Assembly (NCBI RefSeq): GCF_017409525.1
Contig: NZ_JAFQSO010000009.1
Location: forward strand, 1 to 64,000
DNA length: 64,000 nt
DNA from: Methanobrevibacter sp.
GTDB lineage: Archaea > Methanobacteriota > Methanobacteria > Methanobacteriales > Methanobacteriaceae
Direction of reading: 5' to 3'
Below the pieces are notes generated by a model. It was not told the origin of the DNA and made no database searches. It was given only the letters and a program-made list of their open reading frames with translations. The translations under genes and the position numbers were made by a program. Shown here in pieces: positions 1 to 9,224 of this stretch. Each line of letters opens with the position of its first letter. The first letter of the stretch is position 1.

Positions 1-298
1 ATGATGTAAAGTTGTTTTTTAATTATATAAAAAATAAATTTAGTGGATTTTTAAAATTTACCTTAAATCCATTTGAAATTTTTAGTAATATCCATTTTAG
101 TGATTAGTATTAACATAATCTGCTAATTTCGGACACTCCCGGTATAAAATTTGAAGCGGTTTTTTGTAAAACTTAAATGTCAAAAAAGTGTATTCTTTTC
201 TCATTAACTTAAATTTTAAAAGTGTATTCAATTCATCCAAATCAAGTAATATTTTTATATGATTTTGAATAAAATTTTAATAAAAGTTGACTTTGTTG
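1..298. other. AT-rich left-edge intergenic region
   Basis: No supported gene. The only signal I see is a TATA-like stretch at about 252-262 (tttttatatg). It lies about 40 bases upstream of the first ATG of the next gene, so it may be that gene's promoter. The function of the first bases cannot be judged because the neighbouring gene is outside the window. Confidence 0.5.
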
Positions 299-1003
299 AT
301 GATTATGGTTGAAGAGGTAATGGTTAATTGGGTTTATGTAATCCTTTTGTTTATTTTGGGATTCATTACATATAGGCGAAAATCCCTTGATTTGTTCGGT
401 TCCGCAGTCATGATTATCATGGGGATTGTGATTATTTTTTCAGCGGGAGTCAATTGGCTGATGCTTATCGTGCTGTTTTTAATAATGTGTCTGCTTGCAA
501 CAAGGTATTCTAAAAGATATAAACGCTCTTTAGGTCAGTTTGAAGGAAGAAGGACTTCCAAAAATGTCATATCAAATGGTGTTGTGGCATGCTTTATGGC
601 GGCATTCGGAGGATATTATCTGCCGTTTGTTGGCGGATTCATCGGTGCAATCGCAACAGCAACTTCAGACACTTTGGCATCCGAGATTGGGGTTTTGGAC
701 CAGCACCCTCGATTGATTACGACTTTCCAAAAGGTGGATCCCGGCACTAACGGTGCCGTTTCAGTTCTGGGAACTGCTTCAGGCATTGTCGGTGCAGCAA
801 TCATTGGGATAGCGGCTTATCTGTTAGGAATCATGGCAAATCCGGTATCTGCAATTGCGGTTTCTATTATCTCCGGAACTGTAGGTTGTTTTATGGATAG
901 TATTTTAGGTTCCCTTTTTGAAAACAGGAATCTGCTTACAAATGAGCATGTGAACCTGATTGCAACAATTGTAGGGGCAATTGTTGGAATTTTGTTAATC
1001 TAA
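299..1003 (+). CDS. DUF92/TMEM19-family polytopic membrane protein
   Basis: Integral membrane protein with about six hydrophobic segments. It carries the DUF92 family signature around residue 120 of the longest reading (ATATSDTLASEIG), followed by PGTNGAVSVLGT. DUF92 includes the plant/cyanobacterial phytyl-phosphate kinase VTE6, so a role in phosphorylating an isoprenoid alcohol phosphate is a family-based guess; the archaeal members are uncharacterised. The start is uncertain: the frame is open from a TTG at 287, with ATGs at 299, 305 and 320 and no convincing ribosome binding site. The ATG at 299 fits a nearly leaderless transcript from the TATA-like element at about 252. It converges with the Rpn-like nuclease gene, with only two bases between the stops. 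Confidence 0.75.
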   Translation: MIMVEEVMVNWVYVILLFILGFITYRRKSLDLFGSAVMIIMGIVIIFSAGVNWLMLIVLFLIMCLLATRYSKRYKRSLGQFEGRRTSKNVISNGVVACFMAAFGGYYLPFVGGFIGAIATATSDTLASEIGVLDQHPRLITTFQKVDPGTNGAVSVLGTASGIVGAAIIGIAAYLLGIMANPVSAIAVSIISGTVGCFMDSILGSLFENRNLLTNEHVNLIATIVGAIVGILLI

Positions 1004-1005
1004 CT

Positions 1006-1830
1006 TTATTTTGATAGTATTGTTTTTTTTATAAAATTTATGTTTATGCCAGTCAAATCACTAATTTTCACTTCATCGAGCCCTTTATTGTACATGTTTA
1101 TTACAATCTCTCTTTCTTTTTCATTCACTTTGTCTTGCGCGTAATCTTCTACTATTTTCATATTTCCACCAAGCAAATTTCTTATTGTCATGTTCAAATT
1201 TTCTGTTTCAACAAACTTGTCGGTTAATAATAATTCAATTCCTTTAATGAATTGTCCGATATCGTTGTTGAGATTGTCTATATTTGTTATTGTAATTGCC
1301 GTTTTTAAGATAATTTCTTCAATGTTCTCATTTGTTTTCATGAATGGAACTAAGCTAAGCTTTACTAATTCTTCTTTGCCTAGCACTTCTTTGTTTTCTA
1401 TTTTATAATTTATCATATTTAAAAATTGATTACCGTCGTGATTGTGTAGAGAATGGATATATATTGGAAAAGAAGAATCTTTGTTTATCTTATACACTTT
1501 TGTCTTTTCTTTTTCGGTAGTGCTTAGAACATGTAATTCAATTTCTTTATTGTATTCATTTTTTAAATGGTCTATTAAAGCAGTATATAATCTAAATCTT
1601 TTTTCATCGTCGATGTCTACATAACTACTTTGAAATTCAATAATGAAAATTTGATTCTCGACTTCAAAAACTAAATCTGGTTTGTATATTTTTGGGTCAA
1701 GTATACTGAATTCAGTTTGATGAATCTCTTTAATTTCTCCTTTCAGATTCATTATTTTAAGAAGTGTCGGACCAAATTTTTGACCAACATTTTTAAAAAT
1801 TAAATCTTCATGGAATTTCAAATGTTTCAC
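1006..1830 (-). CDS. Rpn-like PD-(D/E)XK nuclease / transposase-like protein
   Basis: Resembles the Rpn (recombination-promoting nuclease, formerly PDDEXK transposase) family. Seen near residues 45-75: a KPDLVFEV strand followed by IFIIEFQSSY, the D...ExQ arrangement of PD-(D/E)XK nucleases. The C-terminal 60 residues are a lysine-rich helix-turn-helix-like tail (KVSDLTGI-like stretch, here KISDLTGINI). At 274 aa it is near family length. The start is ambiguous: a GTG at 1830 overlaps the GAGGTGA motif, while a TTG at 1821 would sit five bases downstream of that motif. No inverted repeats or target duplications flank it, so it is not part of a recognisable transposon. Such genes are multi-copy in methanogens; a genome-defence or recombination role is inference. 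Confidence 0.65.
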   Translation of the reverse strand: MKHLKFHEDLIFKNVGQKFGPTLLKIMNLKGEIKEIHQTEFSILDPKIYKPDLVFEVENQIFIIEFQSSYVDIDDEKRFRLYTALIDHLKNEYNKEIELHVLSTTEKEKTKVYKINKDSSFPIYIHSLHNHDGNQFLNMINYKIENKEVLGKEELVKLSLVPFMKTNENIEEIILKTAITITNIDNLNNDIGQFIKGIELLLTDKFVETENLNMTIRNLLGGNMKIVEDYAQDKVNEKEREIVINMYNKGLDEVKISDLTGININFIKKTILSK

Positions 1831-2064
1831 CTCACATTCTTTTATTAAATTATTCTTTATTTTAAATTTAAATGTATTTAAACTTGTTTATTTAAATTTA
1901 AAGCATTTTTACAATGTTAAATAAATATTATGGACTAAAATAAATTTTGTTTTACTTTAAAATTAATCTGAGGATAATAAAATTAGGTAGTTAAATTTAA
2001 TTTTTAAATAAATTATTTAACTATCAAAAAACAAAATTTATATTATTATAATTTAGGTGATATT

Positions 2065-3303
2065 ATGAAGGGAATAGTCTTAATCATGGATGGTATGGGG
2101 GACCGTCCTATCAAAGAATTAGATAATCAAACTCCTCTTCAAGCTGCAAATACTCCAAACATGGATAAAATGGCCAAAGAAGGAATAACTGGAATTATGG
2201 ACTCAATAGCTCCGGGCATCATTCCGGGAAGTGACACTGCGCATTTGTCAATTTTGGGCTATAATCCATATGAGGTATACACTGGAAGGGGTCCATTTGA
2301 GGCAAATGGCGTCGGTGTGGATGTCTTGCCGGGAGACATTGCGTTCAGATGCAATTTCTCAACTGTTGATGATGATTTAATCGTGACTGACAGGCGTGCC
2401 GGAAGAATCAAGGAAGGCACCAAGGAAATAGTCGATGAGTTAAACAAGATGGTCTTGGACGATTATCCTGACGTTAAAATTATTTTTAAAGAATCAACCG
2501 GTCATAGGGCAGTTTTGGTCCTTAGGGGAGAAGGGCTTTCTGGCAAGGTAAGTGATGCAGACCCTAAAGTCGAGGGAAACAAGCCGAAAGAGGTAAAGCC
2601 ATTGGACGACACACCTCAAGCCGCAAAAACTGCAGATATCCTAAACAAATTGGTGGTGAAAACTTATGAAATGGTTAAGGATCATCCTGTGAACGTAAAA
2701 AGAATCGAGGAAGGCGAACCTCCAGCAAACATTGTTATCCCTCGTGGAGCCGGGGAGGTGCCTGTTGTAGAATCATTGAATGATAAATATGAAGTCAATT
2801 CAGCATGCATTGCGGAAACAGGGCTTATTATGGGCATCGGCAGGTTTGCGGGAATGGATATCATTGAAATGGAAGACGTCACAGGAGGGATTGACACCAA
2901 TTTGGACAATATTCGAGATACAATAATCGACCAGGTTAAAAACTCAGAGCATGATTTTTTCCTCATAAACATTGATGGTGCCGATGAGGCGGGCCATGAT
3001 GGACAGACAATGGAGAAAAAGGAATTCATTGAGAAGGTCGATGAGGTTGTGATGAGCGAATTGATCAAGCTTGAGGATGTTTACATTTTCCTGACAGCTG
3101 ACCACTCAACCCCGATATCTGTAATGAACCACTCAGGAGATCCGGTGCCAGTGCTGATCAGGGGTCCTGAAGTAAGGGTAGATGATGTCGAGGAGTTCTC
3201 AGAAGTTGCCTGCGCAAAAGGAGGACTTAACAGAATCCGTGGGGCAGACGTGATGAACATTATGATGGACCTGATGAATTATGCCCATAAATTCGGAGCA
3301 TAG
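2065..3303 (+). CDS. apgM: 2,3-bisphosphoglycerate-independent phosphoglycerate mutase, archaeal type
   Basis: Interconverts 2- and 3-phosphoglycerate in gluconeogenesis/glycolysis. At 412 aa it has the length of archaeal aPGAM (alkaline-phosphatase superfamily). Metal-site motifs are visible: [12 protein letters not shown] at the N-terminus, [12 protein letters not shown] near residue 55 carrying the catalytic Ser/Thr region, [11 protein letters not shown] near 305 and TADHSTP near 345. An aGGTGAT ribosome binding site precedes the ATG. It is followed after nine bases by a phosphohexomutase gene and probably shares a transcript with it, coupling triose flow to hexosamine supply. No anomalies seen. 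Confidence 0.93.
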   Translation: MKGIVLIMDGMGDRPIKELDNQTPLQAANTPNMDKMAKEGITGIMDSIAPGIIPGSDTAHLSILGYNPYEVYTGRGPFEANGVGVDVLPGDIAFRCNFSTVDDDLIVTDRRAGRIKEGTKEIVDELNKMVLDDYPDVKIIFKESTGHRAVLVLRGEGLSGKVSDADPKVEGNKPKEVKPLDDTPQAAKTADILNKLVVKTYEMVKDHPVNVKRIEEGEPPANIVIPRGAGEVPVVESLNDKYEVNSACIAETGLIMGIGRFAGMDIIEMEDVTGGIDTNLDNIRDTIIDQVKNSEHDFFLINIDGADEAGHDGQTMEKKEFIEKVDEVVMSELIKLEDVYIFLTADHSTPISVMNHSGDPVPVLIRGPEVRVDDVEEFSEVACAKGGLNRIRGADVMNIMMDLMNYAHKFGA

Positions 3304-3312
3304 GATGATAAT

Positions 3313-4650
3313 ATGGCGGCAAAAAAACTGTTCGGAACCTCAGGAATCAGGGGTTTGATAGGCTCTGAGGTAACTTGCGAGCTTGCATTGAATGTTGGAA
3401 AATCACTGGCATATTATTTGGGAAATGAAGGAACTGTCGTTATAGGTTATGATACAAGAACCACTAATGAAATGCTCGACCAGGCCATATGCGCAGGGTT
3501 TTTGGAAAGCGGAGTGAATGTGGTTAAAATCGGAATGGTTCCAACTCCATTGGTGGGTTACGCCACTGAAAAACTAGATGCAGATGCTGGAATAATGCTG
3601 ACCGCATCCCACAACCCGTCCCCATATAATGGCATAAAATTATGGAATAAAAACGGAATGGCATACACTTCCGAGCAGGAAGCAAAGATTGAAGAAATCT
3701 ATGCCAATAAGGATTATGTTTCCGTCAGTTGGGACAAAGTCGGTTGTCTAAGTGTCAATGAGGAAATCAAAGGCCAGTATGTTGATGATCTGGTCAGCAT
3801 GGTTGACATTAAGGAAGGACTTAAAGTAGTCATCGATTGTGCATCCGGTGCCGGAAGCGAAATATCACCTTTAGTATTTAGAAAAGCCGGATGTGAAGTA
3901 ACCACCCTAAATTCACAGCCGGACGGATTTTTCCCAGGAAGAAAACCGGAACCGAATGCAGAAAACCTTGGCAATCTGATGAAAACTGTAGTGGCTATCG
4001 GAGCAGACCTTGGAATAGCCCATGACGGCGATGCGGATAGGATGATCACCGTTGATGAGAAAGGAAACATCTCTCCATTCGATTCACTTTTGGCATTGAT
4101 ATCCAAGCAGTTCGACGGGGACATCGTGACAACTGTCGATGCAGGCCTATGCATGGATGAATCCGTAAAGGGCGAAGTCTTGAGAACCAAAGTGGGGGAT
4201 GTAAATGTGGCTGAAGTAATCATTGAAAAAGATGCAAGTTTCGGCGGAGAACCGTCCGGAACATGGCTGCATCCGGATTTCTGCATGTGTCCTGACGGAA
4301 TCCTTTCAGGTTTGAGAATGGCTGAAATAGTCTCAAGAGACGGTAAACTGTCTGACCTTTTAGATGAAATCCCGTCTTATCCTAACATCCGTGAAAAGAT
4401 AACCTGCTCTAAAGAAGCTAAAATCAAAGTTATGGAAAATATGGAAGAGCTGCTCACCGATGCATTTGATGATGTCGTCGATGTCAATTCAATCGATGGG
4501 GTAAGGCTGACATTTGAGGATGACAGCTGGGTTTTGGTAAGGCCTTCCGGAACTGAAGACTATATCAGAATAACTTTGGAATCTCGCGATGGTGAAAGGG
4601 CAGAAGAGATTAAGGAAACCTGTGTAAAAATCATTAATGAAAACTTGTAA
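3313..4650 (+). CDS. glmM: Phosphoglucosamine mutase-type phosphohexomutase (first of two)
   Basis: Alpha-D-phosphohexomutase that by family should convert glucosamine-6-phosphate to glucosamine-1-phosphate for UDP-GlcNAc. At 445 aa all four domains are seen: active phosphoserine loop TASHNPSPYNG near residue 97, metal loop HDGDADRM near 237, sugar loop GEPSGTW near 315 and phosphate-binding loop RPSGTEDYIRI near 415. The sugar loop differs from that of the second mutase at 11263-12627, so the two may differ in substrate. It lies directly behind apgM. GlmU-type and second mutase genes nearby suggest a dispersed amino-sugar pathway. Which paralogue is the true GlmM cannot be decided from sequence alone. 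Confidence 0.85.
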   Translation: MAAKKLFGTSGIRGLIGSEVTCELALNVGKSLAYYLGNEGTVVIGYDTRTTNEMLDQAICAGFLESGVNVVKIGMVPTPLVGYATEKLDADAGIMLTASHNPSPYNGIKLWNKNGMAYTSEQEAKIEEIYANKDYVSVSWDKVGCLSVNEEIKGQYVDDLVSMVDIKEGLKVVIDCASGAGSEISPLVFRKAGCEVTTLNSQPDGFFPGRKPEPNAENLGNLMKTVVAIGADLGIAHDGDADRMITVDEKGNISPFDSLLALISKQFDGDIVTTVDAGLCMDESVKGEVLRTKVGDVNVAEVIIEKDASFGGEPSGTWLHPDFCMCPDGILSGLRMAEIVSRDGKLSDLLDEIPSYPNIREKITCSKEAKIKVMENMEELLTDAFDDVVDVNSIDGVRLTFEDDSWVLVRPSGTEDYIRITLESRDGERAEEIKETCVKIINENL

Positions 4651-4771
4651 AGATGTTTTCTCATTTTTATATTCTTTTTTTTGACAATTGCTTCTTTTAA
4701 ACACCATGATATTTAACACTTGTTTTTAGATTTGATGTGGTATTGATTGTAATATTTAACTGTTTTGGAAG

Positions 4772-4966
4772 TTGGCTATGAAAACAATTCGCATAACTGA
4801 AGAAGTCCACGGTAAATTAGCTCATTTGGCCTATAAAGAATCTGAAATGTCATTTAAAAGTAAAAAATGCACAAAATGTAAAAAGACAAGAGTTGGAATG
4901 TATAGAATTATATATTTCATTGATGAATCAAAAAAAGAGATTGAAATTGTCGATATTGGTCCTTGA
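4772..4966 (+). pseudogene. Degraded toxin-antitoxin remnant (VapB-like head joined to RelE-like tail)
   Basis: A 64-codon frame starting TTG at 4772, or more likely ATG at 4778. Residues 3-26 (KTIRITEEVHGKLAHLAYKE) look like the N-terminus of a VapB/DUF7557-type antitoxin. Residues 27-64 (TRVGMYRIIYFIDESKKEIE then IVDIG) look like the C-terminal beta-strands of a RelE/ParE-family toxin. The toxin N-terminal half and the antitoxin C-terminal half are missing, as expected if an internal deletion fused the two genes of a module. A lysine/cysteine-rich joint (KSKKCTKCKKT) sits at the seam. It could instead be a small stand-alone protein; expression is unknown. Confidence 0.5.
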
Positions 4967-5092
4967 AAAAATATTTATAAAAAATTGGATTGAAGTTATT
5001 TTAATTATTTCTATTAAAATGAAGTAAGTATTACTCAGTTCTAGCCGTTATTGTATTAAACATCAATATTTAAGGTTAAAATAAAAAAAAGT

Positions 5093-5120
5093 TCTTTAAA
5101 GAAGGTTGCTTCTTTAAAGA
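5093..5120 (-). terminator. Hairpin terminator after the DUF4012-like gene
   Basis: Two near-perfect copies of TTCTTTAAAGAA (5092-5103 and 5110-5120) form an 11-bp stem with a six-base loop immediately after the stop codon. In the minus direction it is followed by a run of eight Ts (5083-5090). Confidence 0.6.
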
Positions 5121-5840
5121 TCAGTTCATTAAACTTTCAAGTCCTTTTGTAGCTAGTAATTTTGTAAATGAACCCTCAGGTTTCATGATAATGTTTCCAT
5201 TATTGTATTCTTCAAGGGCCTTTTTAATCATTGTTTCCTTTTTGTCAGGATCTTTTGTGGCATTGATGATTGCTTTGGTCAATACCATTACCGCATCGCC
5301 TCTGGACATGTTTCCTTGAACATTGTCGTTGCCCGCATAACCGTTGTATGCATCATTTGAACGGATAATGTCAACAGCACTGAGGTTTGAGATTTCGCCA
5401 TCCACATAGAGTGGTCTGATGGAATCAATGATGTTGTCGATACTTTCACTGTAAACGAGAACTACAGCATCGGCGTGCATTCCGGTATTATGTTCCACGA
5501 TTTCCTTTGCGTATTCCATACCTTGGTCTGTTCCATCCCAAAGACAGTCGTGAAGAAGCATTTTTCCGTTAAGACCTCCAGGGGCAGGTTGTGACGGGTG
5601 AGCCATACCTCCAGGATATACTGGGGTATAATTGACAAAATGGCCTCCTTCCAGATGTACCATGAATGCCATATCTACACTTCCGTTTGGCTGTTCGCCC
5701 TTATCGGAAGCCAACACTAGGATATTCTTGTTTTCTGATGATAAGTCTGGAGTCAAGAATAGTGTTCCAGCAATTACGGTCAGCAATCCCAGAAGAATCA
5801 CAAGAAGAATTGCAATAATCAGTTTTTTTCTTCGTCTCAT
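5121..5840 (-). CDS. Membrane-anchored DUF4012/LCP-like extracellular protein
   Basis: A 239-aa protein with a basic N-terminus (MRRRKK) and one hydrophobic anchor at about residues 7-30; the rest is presumably extracellular. The body has the look of DUF4012 / LytR-CpsA-Psr-like proteins: NILVLASDKGE followed by an acidic GSVDMAFMVHL strand, and a later DAVVLVYSESID stretch. LCP proteins attach glycopolymers to cell walls in bacteria. A surface role in this archaeon is inference, and the family call is tentative. The rubredoxin gene lies upstream on the same strand, 165 bases away, so they are probably separate units. It ends in a clear hairpin-plus-T terminator. Confidence 0.5.
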   Translation of the reverse strand: MRRRKKLIIAILLVILLGLLTVIAGTLFLTPDLSSENKNILVLASDKGEQPNGSVDMAFMVHLEGGHFVNYTPVYPGGMAHPSQPAPGGLNGKMLLHDCLWDGTDQGMEYAKEIVEHNTGMHADAVVLVYSESIDNIIDSIRPLYVDGEISNLSAVDIIRSNDAYNGYAGNDNVQGNMSRGDAVMVLTKAIINATKDPDKKETMIKKALEEYNNGNIIMKPEGSFTKLLATKGLESLMN

Positions 5841-6005
5841 TTTTTAATTCCTAATAGTTAAATCTTAAAAATTTATTTAGTATCATATAAGATATGTCAT
5901 TGACTAGATTTGTTCATTAAATTATATAAATATTAGCTAAAATCCATTTAAATGTTAAAAAGAGAGTTGATGTTTAAAATTAAAAAAAAATTTAAAGAAG
6001 AAGAT

Positions 6006-6173
6006 TTATTCTTCTTCTACAATGAAAGCATCTACTCCAAGAGCAGCGCATTCTGGGCAAACCCAGTCGTCAGGCATGTCTGCAGGTGTTGCTCCAGCAG
6101 GAATGTTGTAAGCAGGGTCACCTTTTTCTGTGTCAAATCTGTATTCGCAGTGTAAACATACATAGATAGTCAT
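6006..6173 (-). CDS. rub: Rubredoxin
   Basis: A 55-aa protein, small but unambiguous: paired knuckles CLHCEY near residues 6-11 and CPECAA near 39-44 bind one iron, with the family DTEKGDP and MPDDWVCP motifs between them. Rubredoxins carry electrons in the cytoplasm, in methanogens typically to oxygen/superoxide-detoxifying enzymes such as rubrerythrin or F420H2 oxidase systems. An AAGGAGAT ribosome binding site lies seven bases before the ATG. It appears monocistronic; none of its likely partners is next door. The C-terminus is acidic (VEEE). Confidence 0.92.
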   Translation of the reverse strand: MTIYVCLHCEYRFDTEKGDPAYNIPAGATPADMPDDWVCPECAALGVDAFIVEEE

Positions 6174-6342
6174 TTTAATAATCTCCTTAAAGTTTCACTA
6201 TTAATAAATTAATAGCTAATTATAATTTGTCTATATTAAAACTATTATTTAAAATTACTTATTTGATTTAGTAAAGTTAATTTATAAGTTAGGAGTAAAA
6301 CATATAATATTATTAGATAAGTTTTTATAGGGGATAGTCAAA

Positions 6343-7626
6343 GTGAAAGCAATTATTTTGAGTGCCGGTGAAGGTTCTAGGATGAGGCCGTTAACACTTA
6401 CAAAGCCTAAAACCATGTTGCCGGTAGCTGGAAAACCAATCATACAATATAACATTGAATCATTAAGGAACAATGGCATAAAGGATATTTTGTTGATTGT
6501 TCGTTATAAGGAAGAGATGGTTCGCGAATATTTTGGCGATGGCAGTGAGTTGGATGTCAACATCACTTACAAAACACAGAAGGATTTTTTAGGAACTGCA
6601 AATGCGATTTCTTATGGTGAGGATTTCATCGAGGATAGTCTGATAGTCTTAAACGGGGATATTATCCTGGACGATGAGATCATCCATGAAATCATCAAGA
6701 AATACAACTATATGGCTCCAGACACATTGATGGTGTTGACTGAAGTGGAAGACCCTTCCGCTTTCGGTGCTGTTGAAATCGAAGACGGCAACATCAAGAA
6801 CATCGTTGAAAAACCTAAAAAGGAAGAGGCACCAAGCAATCTCGTAAACACTGGTATTTACATATTCAATAAGGACATTTTTGAAAAAATCAAGAGCACG
6901 GAAATTTCTGAGAGGGGAGAATACGAAATTACAGATTCAGTGTCCTTGCAGATAGCTGATGGCAAAAAGGTAATCGGCCATAAAACCAACAAGGATTGGA
7001 TTGACGTTGGTCGTCCATGGGAGCTGATTGAAGTTAATGAAGAGCTGATCAGCCAGCTGAAAACAGAAATTAGGGGTGTTGTCGAGGACGGAGCCCACAT
7101 TCACGGGGAAATATTTCTGGATGAAGGAAGCATTATACGTTCTGGCGTTTACATTGAAGGGAATGTCTACATAGGCAAGAACTGCGACATAGGCCCTAAC
7201 TCATACATCCGTGGAAATTCATATTTCGGCGACAGCGTGCACGTCGGAAATGCCGTTGAAATCAAGAATTCAATCGTTATGGAAAATACGAATGTCAGTC
7301 ACTTAAGCTATGTTGGAGACTCAGTAATCGGTTCAAATTGTAATATAGCTGCGGGAACCAACATTGCTAATTTGCGTTTTGACAATCGTTCCGTTAAAAC
7401 CAAAATCAAAAATCAAATGATAGATAGTGGAAGACGTAAACTGGGATCCATCATTGGGGATTCCGTAAAGACCGGAATCAACTCCAGTTTTTCACCGGGT
7501 GTAAAAGTAGGCCATAATTCCACTATAGGTTCTGGGGTTTTGTTATATGATGATGTCCCCTCCGATACTCGCGTATTGGTAAAACAGAATCATATCATAC
7601 AAGATAAAAATAAGAAGAAAGAATAA
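6343..7626 (+). CDS. glmU: Bifunctional sugar-1-phosphate nucleotidylyltransferase / acetyltransferase (GlmU type)
   Basis: N-terminal nucleotidyltransferase domain (about residues 1-230) with the signature LSAGEGSRMRPLTLTKPK and the metal-binding LNGDII; C-terminal left-handed beta-helix (about 245-427) with hexapeptide repeats such as IGKNCDIGPNSYI. At 427 aa it matches archaeal GlmU, which acetylates glucosamine-1-phosphate and uridylylates the product to UDP-GlcNAc, a precursor of pseudomurein and N-glycans. GTG start at 6343. The order GlmU-like, then gamma carbonic anhydrase-like, then HisC with spacings of 12 and -1 bases indicates one transcript, although the three functions are not obviously linked. 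Exact sugar specificity is not provable from sequence. Confidence 0.85.
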   Translation: MKAIILSAGEGSRMRPLTLTKPKTMLPVAGKPIIQYNIESLRNNGIKDILLIVRYKEEMVREYFGDGSELDVNITYKTQKDFLGTANAISYGEDFIEDSLIVLNGDIILDDEIIHEIIKKYNYMAPDTLMVLTEVEDPSAFGAVEIEDGNIKNIVEKPKKEEAPSNLVNTGIYIFNKDIFEKIKSTEISERGEYEITDSVSLQIADGKKVIGHKTNKDWIDVGRPWELIEVNEELISQLKTEIRGVVEDGAHIHGEIFLDEGSIIRSGVYIEGNVYIGKNCDIGPNSYIRGNSYFGDSVHVGNAVEIKNSIVMENTNVSHLSYVGDSVIGSNCNIAAGTNIANLRFDNRSVKTKIKNQMIDSGRRKLGSIIGDSVKTGINSSFSPGVKVGHNSTIGSGVLLYDDVPSDTRVLVKQNHIIQDKNKKKE

Positions 7627-7638
7627 ATTGGCGATATT

Positions 7639-8121
7639 ATGGAAAATAAAAAAGACTCTGTTATAATATGCCCAGGCGCACAGGTACTCGGAAATGTGGA
7701 ATTAGGCGAGGATGTCTCTGTATGGCACGGTGCCGTAATAAGGGGAGACACAGACTCAATCACCATAGGAAACAATTCCAATGTTCAGGACAATTGTGTC
7801 GTTCATTGCACAAAAGGATTTCCTGTAGTCATTGGCGAAAACGTTTCTGTTGGCCATGGTGCTGTCGTTCATGGCTGTAAGTTGGATGATAACGTTTTAA
7901 TTGGAATGAATGCGACAGTCTTAAACGGCGCTCATATTTCCAGGAATTCCATCGTTGGTGCAGGCGCTGTTGTAAGCGAAGGGAAGGAATTTCCCGAAGG
8001 CAGCTTGATTTTAGGAGTTCCAGCCAAAGCTATTAAGCAGCTTAGCGAGGAACAGGTAAAGCTTATTCAAGATAATGCGGACAATTATGTTAAACTTTCC
8101 AAACAGTATAAGGAAGATTAA
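7639..8121 (+). CDS. Gamma carbonic anhydrase-like hexapeptide-repeat protein
   Basis: A 160-aa left-handed beta-helix protein of the gamma carbonic anhydrase/YrdA/PaaY family. Seen: [12 protein letters not shown] near residue 28 (conserved R and D), DNCVVHC near 50, and [10 protein letters not shown] near 74, giving the three histidines that bind zinc in the Cam family. The acidic loop and proton-shuttle segment of methanosarcinal Cam is not evident, so activity as carbonic anhydrase is uncertain. The last base of its stop overlaps the first base of hisC (TAATG), suggesting translational coupling. Confidence 0.75.
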   Translation: MENKKDSVIICPGAQVLGNVELGEDVSVWHGAVIRGDTDSITIGNNSNVQDNCVVHCTKGFPVVIGENVSVGHGAVVHGCKLDDNVLIGMNATVLNGAHISRNSIVGAGAVVSEGKEFPEGSLILGVPAKAIKQLSEEQVKLIQDNADNYVKLSKQYKED

Positions 8122-9224
8122 TGATGAAGGCAAGAAAGATTGTAGATGAAATGGATTCATATGTCCCCGGCAGGTCTCAGGACGAGATTGCTGAGGAATT
8201 TAATTTAAATAAGGATGAGATTATCAAATTGGGATCCAATGAAAACCCATGGGGGCCGTCCCCAAAGGCCATGCAGGCCATTCGCGATGAAATCAAATCC
8301 ATAAACAGGTATCCTGAATCCCAGCTGAAGGAGCTTGTAGGCGAAATAGCGGATTATTCCGGGGTTGATGACAATCAGGTGATTATCGGCGGTGATGGTG
8401 CGGATGAAATCATTGACATTCTGGCAAAGACATTCATCAATGAAGGTGATGAGTTCATAGTGCCTTTGCCTTCCTACATGTACTATGAATATCTGCTCCA
8501 GCAATACGGAGCCCATCCGGTCTATGCAAGGTGGGATCTGGATAGGAACGAATTGGATGTTGATTCCATATTCGATGCGGTAACCGACAAAACCAAAATG
8601 ATGTTTCTATGCACTCCTAACAACCCTACAGGCACACTAATCGAAAAGGATGTTTTAAGGGAGATAGCTTCTAAAAATCCTGAGGTATTGATTGTTGTCG
8701 ATGAAGCTTACTTTGAATATTCCGAAGTCACTAATAAAGATTTAATCAATGAATTTGACAATATTTTTATCATTCGTACAATGTCTAAGGTTTTGGGTCT
8801 TGCAGGCATGAGGATAGGCTACGGCCTGGCCTGTCCGGAAATTATAGAATATATGCACAGAATCAAACCAGTATTTTCACTGACAAGACTGTCCTTTGTA
8901 GCTGCACTCAATACATTTCAGGATAAGGAATACATTAAGGATTCAATAGAAAAGGGAATTGAATCAAGACAGTATCTCTATGACGAACTATCAAAGATAG
9001 ATTCCTTGAATGTGTTCCCGTCCAAGTCTAATTTCATGCTGATTGGCGTTAAGGACACAGGTTTTACTGCAAGCGAATTGGCTTTGGAATTGATGAAAAA
9101 GGGAATAATCGTAAGGGACTGCACTTCCTTTAAAGGGTTGGGCGAATATTGGATAAGAATCAGCATCTGCACCCTTGAAGAGGATGAGAAATTCATTGAA
9201 ATCATAAAAGAGGTTTTAAACTAA
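8121..9224 (+). CDS. hisC: Histidinol-phosphate aminotransferase
   Basis: Fold-type I PLP aminotransferase of 367 aa that transfers an amino group to imidazole-acetol phosphate in histidine synthesis. Seen: [13 protein letters not shown] at the N-terminus, CTPNNPTGT near residue 170, VDEAYFEYS near 195 and the lysine loop [16 protein letters not shown] near 225 that holds the cofactor. Two consecutive ATGs (8121, 8124) are possible starts, both overlapping the previous stop. The radical SAM gene starts on its stop codon (TAATG), extending the operon. A broader aromatic aminotransferase role cannot be excluded because the family is promiscuous. Confidence 0.87.
   Translation: MMKARKIVDEMDSYVPGRSQDEIAEEFNLNKDEIIKLGSNENPWGPSPKAMQAIRDEIKSINRYPESQLKELVGEIADYSGVDDNQVIIGGDGADEIIDILAKTFINEGDEFIVPLPSYMYYEYLLQQYGAHPVYARWDLDRNELDVDSIFDAVTDKTKMMFLCTPNNPTGTLIEKDVLREIASKNPEVLIVVDEAYFEYSEVTNKDLINEFDNIFIIRTMSKVLGLAGMRIGYGLACPEIIEYMHRIKPVFSLTRLSFVAALNTFQDKEYIKDSIEKGIESRQYLYDELSKIDSLNVFPSKSNFMLIGVKDTGFTASELALELMKKGIIVRDCTSFKGLGEYWIRISICTLEEDEKFIEIIKEVLN

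Noticed and set aside
1006-1830. Complete transposon around the Rpn-like gene
   Set aside because: No terminal inverted repeats or flanking direct repeats were found; only the single gene is present.
3714-4286. 190-codon minus-strand frame
   Set aside because: Antisense shadow of the first phosphohexomutase; no family features.
5952-6155. 67-codon plus-strand frame
   Set aside because: Lies antisense to the clear rubredoxin gene; its cysteines are mirror products of that gene.
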